Below are positions 1 to 8,951 of a stretch of DNA of 34,310 nucleotides, piece after piece. Position 1 is the stretch's first letter. The number at the start of each line of letters is the position of its first letter. The notes beneath the pieces were generated by a model. That model had not been told where the DNA came from. It did no database searches and saw nothing but the letters and a program-made list of their open reading frames with translations. Position numbers and translations under genes: made by a program. Origin of the DNA: an uncultured Paenochrobactrum sp. (GTDB taxonomy: Bacteria; Pseudomonadota; Alphaproteobacteria; Rhizobiales; Rhizobiaceae); contig CANQXU010000005.1 of NCBI GenBank assembly GCA_947627865.1, positions 1-34,310 of the forward strand, read 5' to 3'.

Positions 1-40
1 CAACTGTACAGTTTAAATTGAGGGATTTAAATATTAGGGG

Positions 41-1618
41 GTGGTAATGGTTGATGATCTAGTAGTAGATCTGTCGCGGCTTCAATTTGCAGCTACCGCG
101 CTTTATCATTTTCTTTTCGTACCGCTGACATTGGGGCTGACAGTATTGATCGCCACAATGGAGACCGTCTATGTGACGACAGGTCGTGAAGTTTATAGGC
201 GCATGACGCAGTTTTGGGGTAAGCTGCTTTTAATCAACTTTGCACTAGGTGTTGCAACAGGGCTGACAATGGAGTTCCAATTTGGAACGAATTGGTCATT
301 TTATTCTAGCTTTGTCGGCGATGCATTTGGTACGGCATTGGCTATTGAAGGGCTTATGGCTTTCTTCATGGAGGCCACTTTTATAGGTTTGATGGTCTTT
401 GGTTGGGATAAACTAACCAAAATGCAGCATTTGGTGGTTACTTACCTTGTGGCTCTTGGCTCAAATCTTTCTGCTTTATGGATCCTTGTGGCAAATAGCT
501 TTATGCAAAGTCCCAAAGGCGCAAGTTTCAATCCTGTGACGATGCGCATGGAATTGACGAGCTTTTTCGATATGTTCTTCAATCCAGATGCGCAGGCTAA
601 ATTTGTGCATACAGTCCTTGCCGGCTATGTAACAGCAGCGATTTTTGTCTGTGGCATCAGTGCGTTTTATATGTTGCGCAGCCGTCATATGGAGATTGCA
701 AAACGTTCATTTCGTATTGCTGCTTTATTTGGTGTTTTGGGAACAGGTGGGGTCTTAACGCTTGGGGATGCCCTTGGATTCGTCGGTGCCCATGCTCAGC
801 CAACCAAGCTTGTTGCTATGGAGGCGCTTTGGAAGACAGAGGAAGCTCCAATGTCTTTCAACGCGGTAGCGATACCCTTGCAAGACGAGCAGAAGAATAT
901 ATGGGCAATTAAAATTCCTGCTATGCTTTCCATTTTGGTCACGCATTCTCTGGATGGGACATTGCCTGCTGCGGATGTTTTGGAAGAACAAGCCAAAGTG
1001 CGTGTTAAAAATGGTATTCCTGCGGTCATGGCGATGCAGGTTTTAAGTACTGATCCGACAAATGCTGAAGCCTTGGCACAGTTCGAACAGCACAAAGCTG
1101 ATATGGGCTATGGCTTTTTGGTGCAGCGCTATGCACCCGATGGCGATCTGACACGTGTGACTGAGGCGGATATAGCCAAGGCAGCGCGTGATACCATCCC
1201 AGAAGTATGGGTTGTTTTCTGGGCATTTCGCATGATGGTTGGTCTTGGCCTTTTGATGCTTGGTTTCTTTGTTCTTGCATTTATTTTGACATTAACAAAC
1301 ACAGTTCAAAACTACCGTTGGTTTTTGCGCGCTTCAGTATGGATGATACCGGTTCCGTTCATAGCTTGTGAGATGGGCTGGCTGGTTGCTGAAGTGGGAA
1401 GACAGCCGTGGACTGTTTTTGAGATATTGCCGACATGGCTATCTGCATCCACGCATAGCGTAACCTATATGGCTGTTTCATTGGCAGGTTTTGTCCTTCT
1501 TTACACAATCTTTGCGATTATTGAGATGTTTCTGATGGTGCATTTCATCCGCAAGGGACCAGAAGACGCAAGTGTTGAACCAGGCTCGGTAGCGCCTGTC
1601 ACTTCACCAGCATATTAA
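41..1618 (+). CDS. cydA: Cytochrome bd ubiquinol oxidase subunit I (long Q-loop type)
   Basis: ORF of 525 aa. N-terminal 'RLQFAATALYHFLFVPLTLGL' (heme-ligand His region), 'KFVHTVLAGYV', and 'CEMGWLVAEVGRQPW', matching the CydA GWxxxExGRQPW signature. Has the extra Q-loop segment seen in E. coli CydA ('GYGFLVQRYAPDG...'). The ORF opens on GTG at 41; ATG at 47 is an alternative start behind the 'taggggg' stretch. Confidence 0.96.
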   Translation: MVMVDDLVVDLSRLQFAATALYHFLFVPLTLGLTVLIATMETVYVTTGREVYRRMTQFWGKLLLINFALGVATGLTMEFQFGTNWSFYSSFVGDAFGTALAIEGLMAFFMEATFIGLMVFGWDKLTKMQHLVVTYLVALGSNLSALWILVANSFMQSPKGASFNPVTMRMELTSFFDMFFNPDAQAKFVHTVLAGYVTAAIFVCGISAFYMLRSRHMEIAKRSFRIAALFGVLGTGGVLTLGDALGFVGAHAQPTKLVAMEALWKTEEAPMSFNAVAIPLQDEQKNIWAIKIPAMLSILVTHSLDGTLPAADVLEEQAKVRVKNGIPAVMAMQVLSTDPTNAEALAQFEQHKADMGYGFLVQRYAPDGDLTRVTEADIAKAARDTIPEVWVVFWAFRMMVGLGLLMLGFFVLAFILTLTNTVQNYRWFLRASVWMIPVPFIACEMGWLVAEVGRQPWTVFEILPTWLSASTHSVTYMAVSLAGFVLLYTIFAIIEMFLMVHFIRKGPEDASVEPGSVAPVTSPAY

Positions 1619-1630
1619 TAGGAGGCTGCT

Positions 1631-2764
1631 TTGGAGTTATATCTAGTACTTCAATTAATCTGGTGGCTGTTACTCGGTGTGCTGTTGACTGCACTGGCCA
1701 TTATGGTTGGTATGGATATGGGCGTTGGCACAATATTACGATATGTGGGGCGCAGTGATACTGAACGACGCGTTGCGCTCAATATTATCGGCCCTCATTG
1801 GGATGGGAACCAAATTTGGTTCGTACTCGGCGGTGGGGCAATTTTTGCTGCATGGCCATTGGTCTATGCAACAGCCTTCTCAGGGTTTTATATAGTCATG
1901 TTGGTGCTCTTATGGAGCATGATTGTGCGCCCGCTTGGCTTTGAATACCGGAGCAAGATGCCGTCCGAGCGTTGGCGGAATAATTGGGATTGGACACTAT
2001 TTATTTCCGGTTTTGTCCCAATGCTGGTATTTGGTGCTGCGATTGGCAATATATTGCAAGGTGTTCCTTTCCACTTTGATTGGAAAATTACTTCCTATTA
2101 CACCGGTAGTTTCATTGCCCTGTTCAATCCATTTGCAATATTATGCGGTTTACTCTCGGTTTCACTATCCATTTATATGGGTGGTGCAATATTGATGAAT
2201 GGTGCAATTGGTGAGATCGCAATACGCGCCAGAAAAGCGGCCTTATTTGGCGGCATTGCAGCTCTCATTTTATTCAGTATTGGCGGTTTGTGGGTGTCAG
2301 TCATGGATGGCTTCCAGATTGTTAATTCCCCAGCGCCAGGTGTACCGCAAACACCACTGCATCAGGAAGTGAGTGTCGTTTCAGGTGCTCTACTGTCAAA
2401 CTTCTTTAATTATCCTATCTTATGGGCCGCCCCTCTCTTGGGCTATGTTGGATTGGTTCTCGGCCTTCTGTCTCTTGCGGGACACCGTCCATTTATCGGT
2501 TGGTGGTGTGGTGCAATTGCATGGATTGGTGTGATCAGCACAACTGGTTTCGCAATGTTTCCGTTTCTTATGCCATCAATATCCAACCCGTCACATAGTT
2601 TGACCGTTTGGAATTCAGGTTCAAGTGAGTTGACATTGCTATGGATGCTTGGGTTCTCATGCGTCTTTATTCCGCTCATCATTTGGTACACAAGTTGGGC
2701 TTTTTGGATTATGCGCGGAAAAGTTGACGATACTGATGTCAAATCTTCCACCCATGCATATTAA
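1631..2764 (+). CDS. cydB: Cytochrome bd ubiquinol oxidase subunit II
   Basis: 377-aa multi-TM ORF with CydB features ('LIWWLLLGVLLTALAIMVGMDMGVGTILRYVGRSDTERRVALNIIGPHWDGNQIWFVLGGGAIFAAWPLVYATAFSGFY'). TTG start directly after 'aggagg'; 12 bp after cydA. Confidence 0.96.
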   Translation: MELYLVLQLIWWLLLGVLLTALAIMVGMDMGVGTILRYVGRSDTERRVALNIIGPHWDGNQIWFVLGGGAIFAAWPLVYATAFSGFYIVMLVLLWSMIVRPLGFEYRSKMPSERWRNNWDWTLFISGFVPMLVFGAAIGNILQGVPFHFDWKITSYYTGSFIALFNPFAILCGLLSVSLSIYMGGAILMNGAIGEIAIRARKAALFGGIAALILFSIGGLWVSVMDGFQIVNSPAPGVPQTPLHQEVSVVSGALLSNFFNYPILWAAPLLGYVGLVLGLLSLAGHRPFIGWWCGAIAWIGVISTTGFAMFPFLMPSISNPSHSLTVWNSGSSELTLLWMLGFSCVFIPLIIWYTSWAFWIMRGKVDDTDVKSSTHAY

Positions 2765-2774
2765 GGAGGCGGTG

Positions 2775-2990
2775 ATGAGTGTGTTTTGGCGCTTTGTAAT
2801 CGCAATGATCATTGCCGTTCTTGCGATCCTAGTTGGTGTTATTCTTGGTGATTATGGACCGTGGTATTTATCGTGGTTGTTAGGTACTGGGTTTATGATT
2901 CTCGTGGCGGCACTGGGGGGTGTATTATTCGAAGAACAAGTGGATGGCGTAGCGCTCTCTTCAACAAAAGAGGCTAATACGCACGAGTAA
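2775..2990 (+). CDS. CydX-like small subunit of cytochrome bd oxidase with an additional N-terminal hydrophobic segment
   Basis: ATG at 2775 preceded by 'taaggaggcggtg'. The 71-aa product contains 'WYLSWLLGTGFMILVAALGGVLFEEQ', resembling the E. coli CydX core 'WYFAWILGTLLACSFGVITALALEHVE', preceded by 'FVIAMIIAVLAILVGVILGDYGP'. Immediately downstream of cydB. The supplied ORF (2649 start) is over-extended into cydB. Confidence 0.75.
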   Translation: MSVFWRFVIAMIIAVLAILVGVILGDYGPWYLSWLLGTGFMILVAALGGVLFEEQVDGVALSSTKEANTHE

Positions 2991-3059
2991 GGTTGGTTTA
3001 CTGATTATTATCATTGCTGGAGAGGCAAGATAATTAGAGGGATGCGAATGGGGGACTAA

Positions 3060-5978
3060 ATGGCTACGGAAATTACACGTCGTGGTTTTATAAAGCTTGG
3101 CACGATTGCTGGAATAACAGTCATGCTAGGCAAGTTTCCGTCTGCAAACGCACTGGAAGTTCATTCTGGTCCAACCAGTACTGATTGGATTGGCAAGGAC
3201 GGTAAAGCGCGTTTTAGATGGGATGCAATCCGGAAAGTAACCGGTCAAAAGAATTTTGCGAGGGATTACCGGTCACGTAACCTTGCAGGGTGGCCAGAGA
3301 AACAGGCTTATGCGTTCATGCTGAAAGCGACTGATGCAAGTCGCGTGTTCGAAGGCGTGAATTTAAGTGCTTTAGGGGCAGATCTGCAACCTGACAGGCT
3401 GGTTTTGCATGAAGATCTTGTCCGTGACGGGCTAAGTATGCCGCATGATACCAATATGGGTGACCGCTTTTATGGAACCAATATTCTGCTTCCAAAAGGT
3501 ACAACTTCACCTATTCTTGGCCATCCCGTTGCTATTTTGATCTACAAAGATTTTGATCGGTTTGATGCTGCCAGCAGGATTATGCGCTTTGAAGACAGTG
3601 CAGTAATTTATGGTGAGGAGACTGGGATCGAGCCGCCAGCAAATTATGGTGCTGGGCGTTATATCCGTGTCGGAGGCAAGACCCCTGTTGATAAACCTAT
3701 TTTTTCACCGTTTCAGGATGCAGCAGTAAAGGGTGGTTTCAAGGGTAATGAGGTTATATGGCCGCCAATGGCACCTGATCAGGCGGCTCCAGTCCCTCCG
3801 ATTATCCATAAAGATCGTGGCGGTGGCTTGATTGCAGCACTGCACGCTGCGGATGAAAAACCAGATACCCAAGGTATTGGTATGGATGCAGCGCAGGCAA
3901 TTTCTGATGAGATTGAAGCAGCGCGTTCGAATCCAGACAAAATTGTGATGGAGCGTCACGGGTTTTCTCAATCGATTGATCCATGCGCAATGGAACCTGA
4001 TAATTGTAACGCTTGGTATGATGCCGAAACGCGTACATTGCATATTATCACCGCGACGCAGTCGCCAGCAGGTGTGGCCAATGCAGCCGCTGAGCTGGTC
4101 AAAAATAATAAGATGTTTCCGGTTGAGAATATTGTTTTGCTGACTGGTTCAACTGTTGGATACGGCTCTAAGGATTATTCTGTTTATCCATTTTATGCGA
4201 TGGCTGCATGTTTCTATGGTGATGGTCTTGCCGTAAGAATCGCCAATGATCGTTATGAACAGTTCCAAATGGGGATGAAACGCCATTCTTTTGATATGGA
4301 TGTGACGATTACAGCGGACAGAAAATCTGGTCAGTTCGAAATATTAAAAGGCAACTATATTTGTAATGGCGGCGGGCGTGAGAACCTCTCTGTTGCTGTT
4401 TCTCATGTTGGCGCGCGTGGTGCTCAATCTATATATTATTTCCCTAAGTCAGACTTGGCAGCGGTTGCACTGGCATCGCCAGCAGTTGAAGCTGGCTCAA
4501 TGCGTGGCTTTGGCTCATTGCAGACTATGGCAATTACCGAAGTTATGGTTGATGAGTTAGCGGATGAATTGAAAATTGATCCCATTGAGTTGCGCCGTCG
4601 CAATGCGATGCAAGTCGGCTATCAAAATACTCAAGGCGGGGTAATGGCTGGTGATCCGCGCATCAATGAGATGCTGGATAAGGCAGCAGAGAACCCGATT
4701 TGGATTAACAGGAACAAAGCAAAAGAAGATTATGAGGCTGCAAATCCTGGCAAATTTTACGGAGTTGGTTTTGCCCAGGTGCAACAGGTATATGGCTCTA
4801 GTGGTGTGCCGACAGCTTTGGTACTTGAATTCGATGCCGATGGTAAAATGACGATGCGCCACTGTGTTCAGGAAATTGGAACAGGTGGCACAACTGCGCA
4901 GCAGGTTATGGTCTGGCAGGCACTTGGTAAGGCGCCGGATGTGGTTGAATTCGGGCTGACTGAATTTGAGCAATTGCCTTTAAAAACCAGCTGGGTAGGT
5001 CAAAAAGAGCAGGACGAGTTGGCGAAGAATGATCCTTATTGGACGCCTTCATTGATCCCCGATATGAGCTCGTCGAGTGGTGTTTATTATATTGGCTTCG
5101 GCACTCGGCAAGCAGCACTTTTCCTGTTGCAAAATAGTTTATGGCCTGCAGCTCGCGCAATATGGAGTGAAGGTGTTGCTGGCGGGCCCATTTCGAGCCT
5201 GAATGTCCAAATGACAGATATTCGTATTGGGCCGGATGGTATTGGCGGTGGCGGTATGAAGCCAATTCCGTTCGAGCAATTGGCACGTAAAGCGCATGAA
5301 ATGGGGCTGATTACGGGCGTTGCTGTTCATGCCTATAGCTGCTGGGAGTGGTCGCGCGCTGATTTTGACATCCCAACGGTTGGTAAATGTAATCTTCCTC
5401 TGGACGCGGTTGCCGTTAAATATGGTGATGGAGCCTCTGAAGAGTTGAAAAGCCGTATGACTACTGGCGGCTATGATTATATTAAAAGAACTATGGCCTA
5501 TTATCCGGAAGTTAAACGCAGCGGTGCAGGACCAACGACTTATACTCCGGCGGCAGCCTTAGTTGAACTTAATGTGAGCAGCTTTACTGGCGAAGTCGAA
5601 ATCATGCACCATCATATGCTGATTGACCCGGGTACTATGATTGTACCAGAGCTGGTTTCTGGACAGGTACAAGGAGGGGCGGCTATGGGGATTGGCCATG
5701 CTCTGATGGAAGAGCTGCCGCTTTACGACGACGGTCCGGGCAATGGTACGTGGAACTTTAACCGTTATACTCTGCCAAGGGCTACGGATGTCGCGGTGTG
5801 GAGCCAGTCAACGGACTATATGCCGCCTTTATCTGATACTTCTCCGCCGAAAGGAATGGCTGAGTTGGGCATGATCCCGATTGTTCCAGCTATTAGTAAT
5901 GCCATTACGCATGCTGTTGGCAAGCGTTTCTATAGTTATCCGGTAACAGCCGAGAAAATTAAAAGGGCTTTGTCATGA
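3060..5978 (+). CDS. Xanthine-oxidase-family aldehyde/isoquinoline-type oxidoreductase, molybdopterin-binding large subunit, Tat-exported
   Basis: 972 aa. Tat-like N-terminus 'TRRGFIKLGTIAGITVML...SANA'. Family motifs 'GSMRGFGSLQTMAITEVMVDELADELKIDPIELRRRNAM' and C-terminal 'PPKGMAELGMIPIVPAISNAI', with Glu at the expected catalytic position. Confidence 0.93.
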   Translation: MATEITRRGFIKLGTIAGITVMLGKFPSANALEVHSGPTSTDWIGKDGKARFRWDAIRKVTGQKNFARDYRSRNLAGWPEKQAYAFMLKATDASRVFEGVNLSALGADLQPDRLVLHEDLVRDGLSMPHDTNMGDRFYGTNILLPKGTTSPILGHPVAILIYKDFDRFDAASRIMRFEDSAVIYGEETGIEPPANYGAGRYIRVGGKTPVDKPIFSPFQDAAVKGGFKGNEVIWPPMAPDQAAPVPPIIHKDRGGGLIAALHAADEKPDTQGIGMDAAQAISDEIEAARSNPDKIVMERHGFSQSIDPCAMEPDNCNAWYDAETRTLHIITATQSPAGVANAAAELVKNNKMFPVENIVLLTGSTVGYGSKDYSVYPFYAMAACFYGDGLAVRIANDRYEQFQMGMKRHSFDMDVTITADRKSGQFEILKGNYICNGGGRENLSVAVSHVGARGAQSIYYFPKSDLAAVALASPAVEAGSMRGFGSLQTMAITEVMVDELADELKIDPIELRRRNAMQVGYQNTQGGVMAGDPRINEMLDKAAENPIWINRNKAKEDYEAANPGKFYGVGFAQVQQVYGSSGVPTALVLEFDADGKMTMRHCVQEIGTGGTTAQQVMVWQALGKAPDVVEFGLTEFEQLPLKTSWVGQKEQDELAKNDPYWTPSLIPDMSSSSGVYYIGFGTRQAALFLLQNSLWPAARAIWSEGVAGGPISSLNVQMTDIRIGPDGIGGGGMKPIPFEQLARKAHEMGLITGVAVHAYSCWEWSRADFDIPTVGKCNLPLDAVAVKYGDGASEELKSRMTTGGYDYIKRTMAYYPEVKRSGAGPTTYTPAAALVELNVSSFTGEVEIMHHHMLIDPGTMIVPELVSGQVQGGAAMGIGHALMEELPLYDDGPGNGTWNFNRYTLPRATDVAVWSQSTDYMPPLSDTSPPKGMAELGMIPIVPAISNAITHAVGKRFYSYPVTAEKIKRALS

Positions 5979-6520
5979 GCATTGAAAAGCGCCCCTTATC
6001 CTTGAAGATTAATGGCAAGCAGGTCGGACCGATTGATGTGCCGATTGCGATGCCAATGATTGATTTTCTGCATGAATATCTTGATTTGACCGGAACACAT
6101 TTTGGCTGCGGTCAAGGTGTTTGCCATGCATGCACAGTGGTTGAGCTTCAGCAGGATGGTACGAGCATTGAAACGCGTACATGTATTTATGATGCGCATT
6201 TCTTCGATGGTAAAACGATAACAACAATTGAAGGACAGGCAGAGCTGAATGAGGACGGTGAAATAATTTCATTAACTCCGATTCAGCAGGCCTTTATTGA
6301 TAACTTCTCCTTTCAATGTGGATATTGTGCGCCTGGTTTTGTAACAGGCGCTACAGTTTTTCTAGATCAACTAAAGCGTGAGCCGGTCAAACGGGCGGAT
6401 CTACAAAGTGCGATTGAAGCCGCACTGAATGTGCATATTTGTCGCTGTACTGGTTATGTGCGTTATTATGAAGCTATCCGTGATGTGGCGCTCGCTACTC
6501 CCGGTTGTGTGATCGATTAG
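5975..6520 (+). CDS. 2Fe-2S subunit of xanthine-oxidase-family molybdenum hydroxylase
   Basis: 181 aa. N-terminal plant-type cluster motif 'HFGCGQGVCHACTV' and second cluster 'CGYCAPGF...CRCTGYVRYYEAI'. Overlaps the large-subunit stop by 4 bp (ATGA). Confidence 0.95.
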   Translation: MSIEKRPLSLKINGKQVGPIDVPIAMPMIDFLHEYLDLTGTHFGCGQGVCHACTVVELQQDGTSIETRTCIYDAHFFDGKTITTIEGQAELNEDGEIISLTPIQQAFIDNFSFQCGYCAPGFVTGATVFLDQLKREPVKRADLQSAIEAALNVHICRCTGYVRYYEAIRDVALATPGCVID

Positions 6521-6531
6521 GAGGGGGAGTT

Positions 6532-7839
6532 ATGAAAAGCCATAGATTACGCAACTGGATAATTGCTCTGATTATATTGGGTGCAATTATAGCTCTTTCT
6601 GTTTTATTTGGTCTTTTCCGTGATTCAGAGGTCGCTCCACAGGCAAAGCAGCCAATGACATCTGAAACCATGGATAGCCTGATTCCAAAGGGGCGTGAGC
6701 TTGCTTTGGCTGGCGATTGTTTTGGTTGTCACTCTTTGCCTGAAGGGCCAATGGCAGCTGGTGGTGTTGCAGTCCCCACACCATTTGGTACAGTTTTTTC
6801 GACGAATATCACACCAGATAAAGAGTATGGTATTGGAAATTACTCACGTGAGGATTTTCATCGTGTAATGCGTGATGGCATATCGCCGACAAAGGGTAAC
6901 CTTTATCCCGCTATGCCATTTGTGTTTACGCATATTACAACGCCGGATGATCTGGATGCTCTTTATGCTTATATGATGAGCATACCGGCATTACCTGTGG
7001 CCAATAAAGAAAACACAGGTGTGTTTGTGCTGCCGGTTCGGCCATTCATGAATTTCTGGACATTGCTGAATTTTCCGGACCGTGTTGCGCCACATAATAC
7101 TGCTCGTTCAGAGGAATGGAACCGTGGTGCTTATCTGGTTGAAGGATTGGCGCATTGCGGGGCATGCCACTCTCCACGGAACCTAATGATGGGTGTTGAA
7201 TTTGATAAGGCACTATCAGGCGGTTCAGTCGATGGACTAGCCATTCCCAATATAACGACTGAAATATTGGCTAAGCGCGGCTTTACGGTTGAGGATTTAA
7301 GCCAGTATTTGCAAACAGGTATTGCGCCGCAGGGCACATCTTTTGCCGGAATGAACACTGTGACGCATTTCTCCACTAATGCCATGGAACCTGATGACGT
7401 TAAAGCAATCGCTACCTATCTCCTTACTGATAAAGATGGAAAATTGGTTGCACCAGAGGCTGCTCCGAAACCTTTACCGCAAGCGATTGATGCGGGTGTC
7501 GGCAGTATGATGGATAATGGGCATCTTACCTATGTTTCTGCTTGTGCTGGCTGCCATGGAGTTGAAGGGGAAGGAATTCCTAATGTCGCACCAGCTATGA
7601 AGGGCAATGCAATCATTGCTATGGAGGACCCTAAAACCGTTATAAGTGTTGTTATAAATGGTGTTCCTACCACAACATTTAACAATGGCCAGCGCATGTA
7701 TGCGATGCCACCCTTTGCTCATCGTTTGGATGAACAGCAAGTGGTTGAGCTTCTCAATTGGATGCGTGCTGAATGGGGAGGGCAAGCAACACCCATAACA
7801 GCGGAAGATGTTGGAAAATTGGAAACCTCGGTTAAGTAA
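6532..7839 (+). CDS. Membrane-anchored tri-heme cytochrome c (dehydrogenase electron-transfer subunit type)
   Basis: ATG at 6532 after 'aggaggggg'. N-terminal TM helix 'WIIALIILGAIIALSVLFGLF' and three CxxCH motifs (CFGCH, CGACH, CAGCH). The ORF-track start at 6505 lies inside the upstream gene. Confidence 0.93.
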   Translation: MKSHRLRNWIIALIILGAIIALSVLFGLFRDSEVAPQAKQPMTSETMDSLIPKGRELALAGDCFGCHSLPEGPMAAGGVAVPTPFGTVFSTNITPDKEYGIGNYSREDFHRVMRDGISPTKGNLYPAMPFVFTHITTPDDLDALYAYMMSIPALPVANKENTGVFVLPVRPFMNFWTLLNFPDRVAPHNTARSEEWNRGAYLVEGLAHCGACHSPRNLMMGVEFDKALSGGSVDGLAIPNITTEILAKRGFTVEDLSQYLQTGIAPQGTSFAGMNTVTHFSTNAMEPDDVKAIATYLLTDKDGKLVAPEAAPKPLPQAIDAGVGSMMDNGHLTYVSACAGCHGVEGEGIPNVAPAMKGNAIIAMEDPKTVISVVINGVPTTTFNNGQRMYAMPPFAHRLDEQQVVELLNWMRAEWGGQATPITAEDVGKLETSVK

Positions 7840-7869
7840 ATTAAAAGGCTCATTTATGAGCCTTTTAAT
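7840..7869 (+). terminator. Rho-independent-type hairpin after the cytochrome c gene
   Basis: ATTAAAAGGCTCAT-TT-ATGAGCCTTTTAAT: 14-bp perfect stem beginning right after the TAA stop, with a T-rich 3' arm. Confidence 0.85.
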
Positions 7870-7895
7870 AACATTAGATGATTGACCATTACTAA

Positions 7896-8951
7896 ATGGG
7901 CCAAGGAATGAATGCTGTGGCGACAGTTGAGAATAAGCAAGCAGTTACAGAAGCAAATTGTGATGAATTGAAAATTGCACAAAACTGGTTACTCGAGGGT
8001 AGAAAAGTAGCACTGGCCACTGTTTTATCAACTTGGGGCTCTGCGCCACGGCGTTCTGGCAGTCATTTGGTTGTTGATAGTGATGGTAACTTCCATGGCT
8101 CGGTTTCAGGTGGCTGCGTTGAGGGCGAAGTTATAACCACTGCTGTTGATGTTATATCAGATGGCGTACCGAAAATTCTTGAGTTTGGTGTTGCAACAGA
8201 AACTGCATGGCGAGTGGGTTTAGCTTGCGGTGGACAAATCAAAATTTATGTTCAGCCCATTAACGAAGATGTTTTAAAACAAATAAATGAGCATCGCAGA
8301 CTTCGTCTTGCAGCTGCCACTATTACAGAGCTGAAGACTGGTGTTCAGCATTTATTAAGCCCAAACGAAGCGCTGAAACATCCCAAGGCAGATATCATAA
8401 CTAAGGGATTGCGTAGTGGTAATCCGGTTTTATTTGAAGAAAATGATGGAGAGTATTTTCTTAATGTTTACTTGCCCCAGCCACGATTAATTATCATTGG
8501 TGCTGTGCATATCGCGCAAGCTTTGACGCCTATGGCACATATAGCGGGCTATCCAATTGAAATTATAGACCCACGAAAAGCATTTGCTTCCAAAGAACGC
8601 TTTCCGCAAGCCGATATTTATGACGAGTGGCCGGAGGATGTGTTCAAAGATCATCCGTTGGATCGATATTGCGCTGTAGCTGCTATTACGCATGATCCTA
8701 AGATTGATGATGTTGCAATAAAGTTAGCGCTTGAAGCAAATTGCTTTTATGTCGGAGCACTGGGCGGTCGTAAATCAAATGAAAAACGCTTAGAAAGATT
8801 GCTGGCACAAGGGGTAAGTCAATCTGATCTGGCGCGTATTCATGCCCCAATCGGATTGAATATTGGTTCCGCTAACCCGGCAGAAATAGCGGTTTCAATT
8901 CTGGCACAGGTGATTGCTTCAAATCGCTTACAGGATAAAGAGCTGCAATGA
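7896..8951 (+). CDS. XdhC/CoxI-family molybdenum-hydroxylase maturation protein
   Basis: 351 aa. 'ATVLSTWGSAPRRSGSHLVVDSDGNFHGSVSGGCVEGEV' and C-terminal Rossmann-like 'RLIIIGAVHIAQALTPMA...GALGGRKSNEKRLERL...ARIHAPIGLNIGSANPAEIAVSILAQVI' are typical of the XdhC/CoxI family. ATG at 7908 is an alternative start. Confidence 0.92.
   Translation: MGQGMNAVATVENKQAVTEANCDELKIAQNWLLEGRKVALATVLSTWGSAPRRSGSHLVVDSDGNFHGSVSGGCVEGEVITTAVDVISDGVPKILEFGVATETAWRVGLACGGQIKIYVQPINEDVLKQINEHRRLRLAAATITELKTGVQHLLSPNEALKHPKADIITKGLRSGNPVLFEENDGEYFLNVYLPQPRLIIIGAVHIAQALTPMAHIAGYPIEIIDPRKAFASKERFPQADIYDEWPEDVFKDHPLDRYCAVAAITHDPKIDDVAIKLALEANCFYVGALGGRKSNEKRLERLLAQGVSQSDLARIHAPIGLNIGSANPAEIAVSILAQVIASNRLQDKELQ

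Noticed and set aside
476-1280. Antisense ORFs (70-99 aa) inside cydA, and similar short ORFs opposite or inside most other genes
   Set aside because: They overlap genes with clear family motifs, have low-complexity or implausible composition, and show no recognisable domain or ribosome-binding site. Treated as chance ORFs.
2649-2774. 5' extension of the CydX-like ORF into cydB
   Set aside because: The ATG at 2775 has a strong SD (aaggagg) and gives a sensible membrane protein; the extension is out-of-frame cydB sequence.
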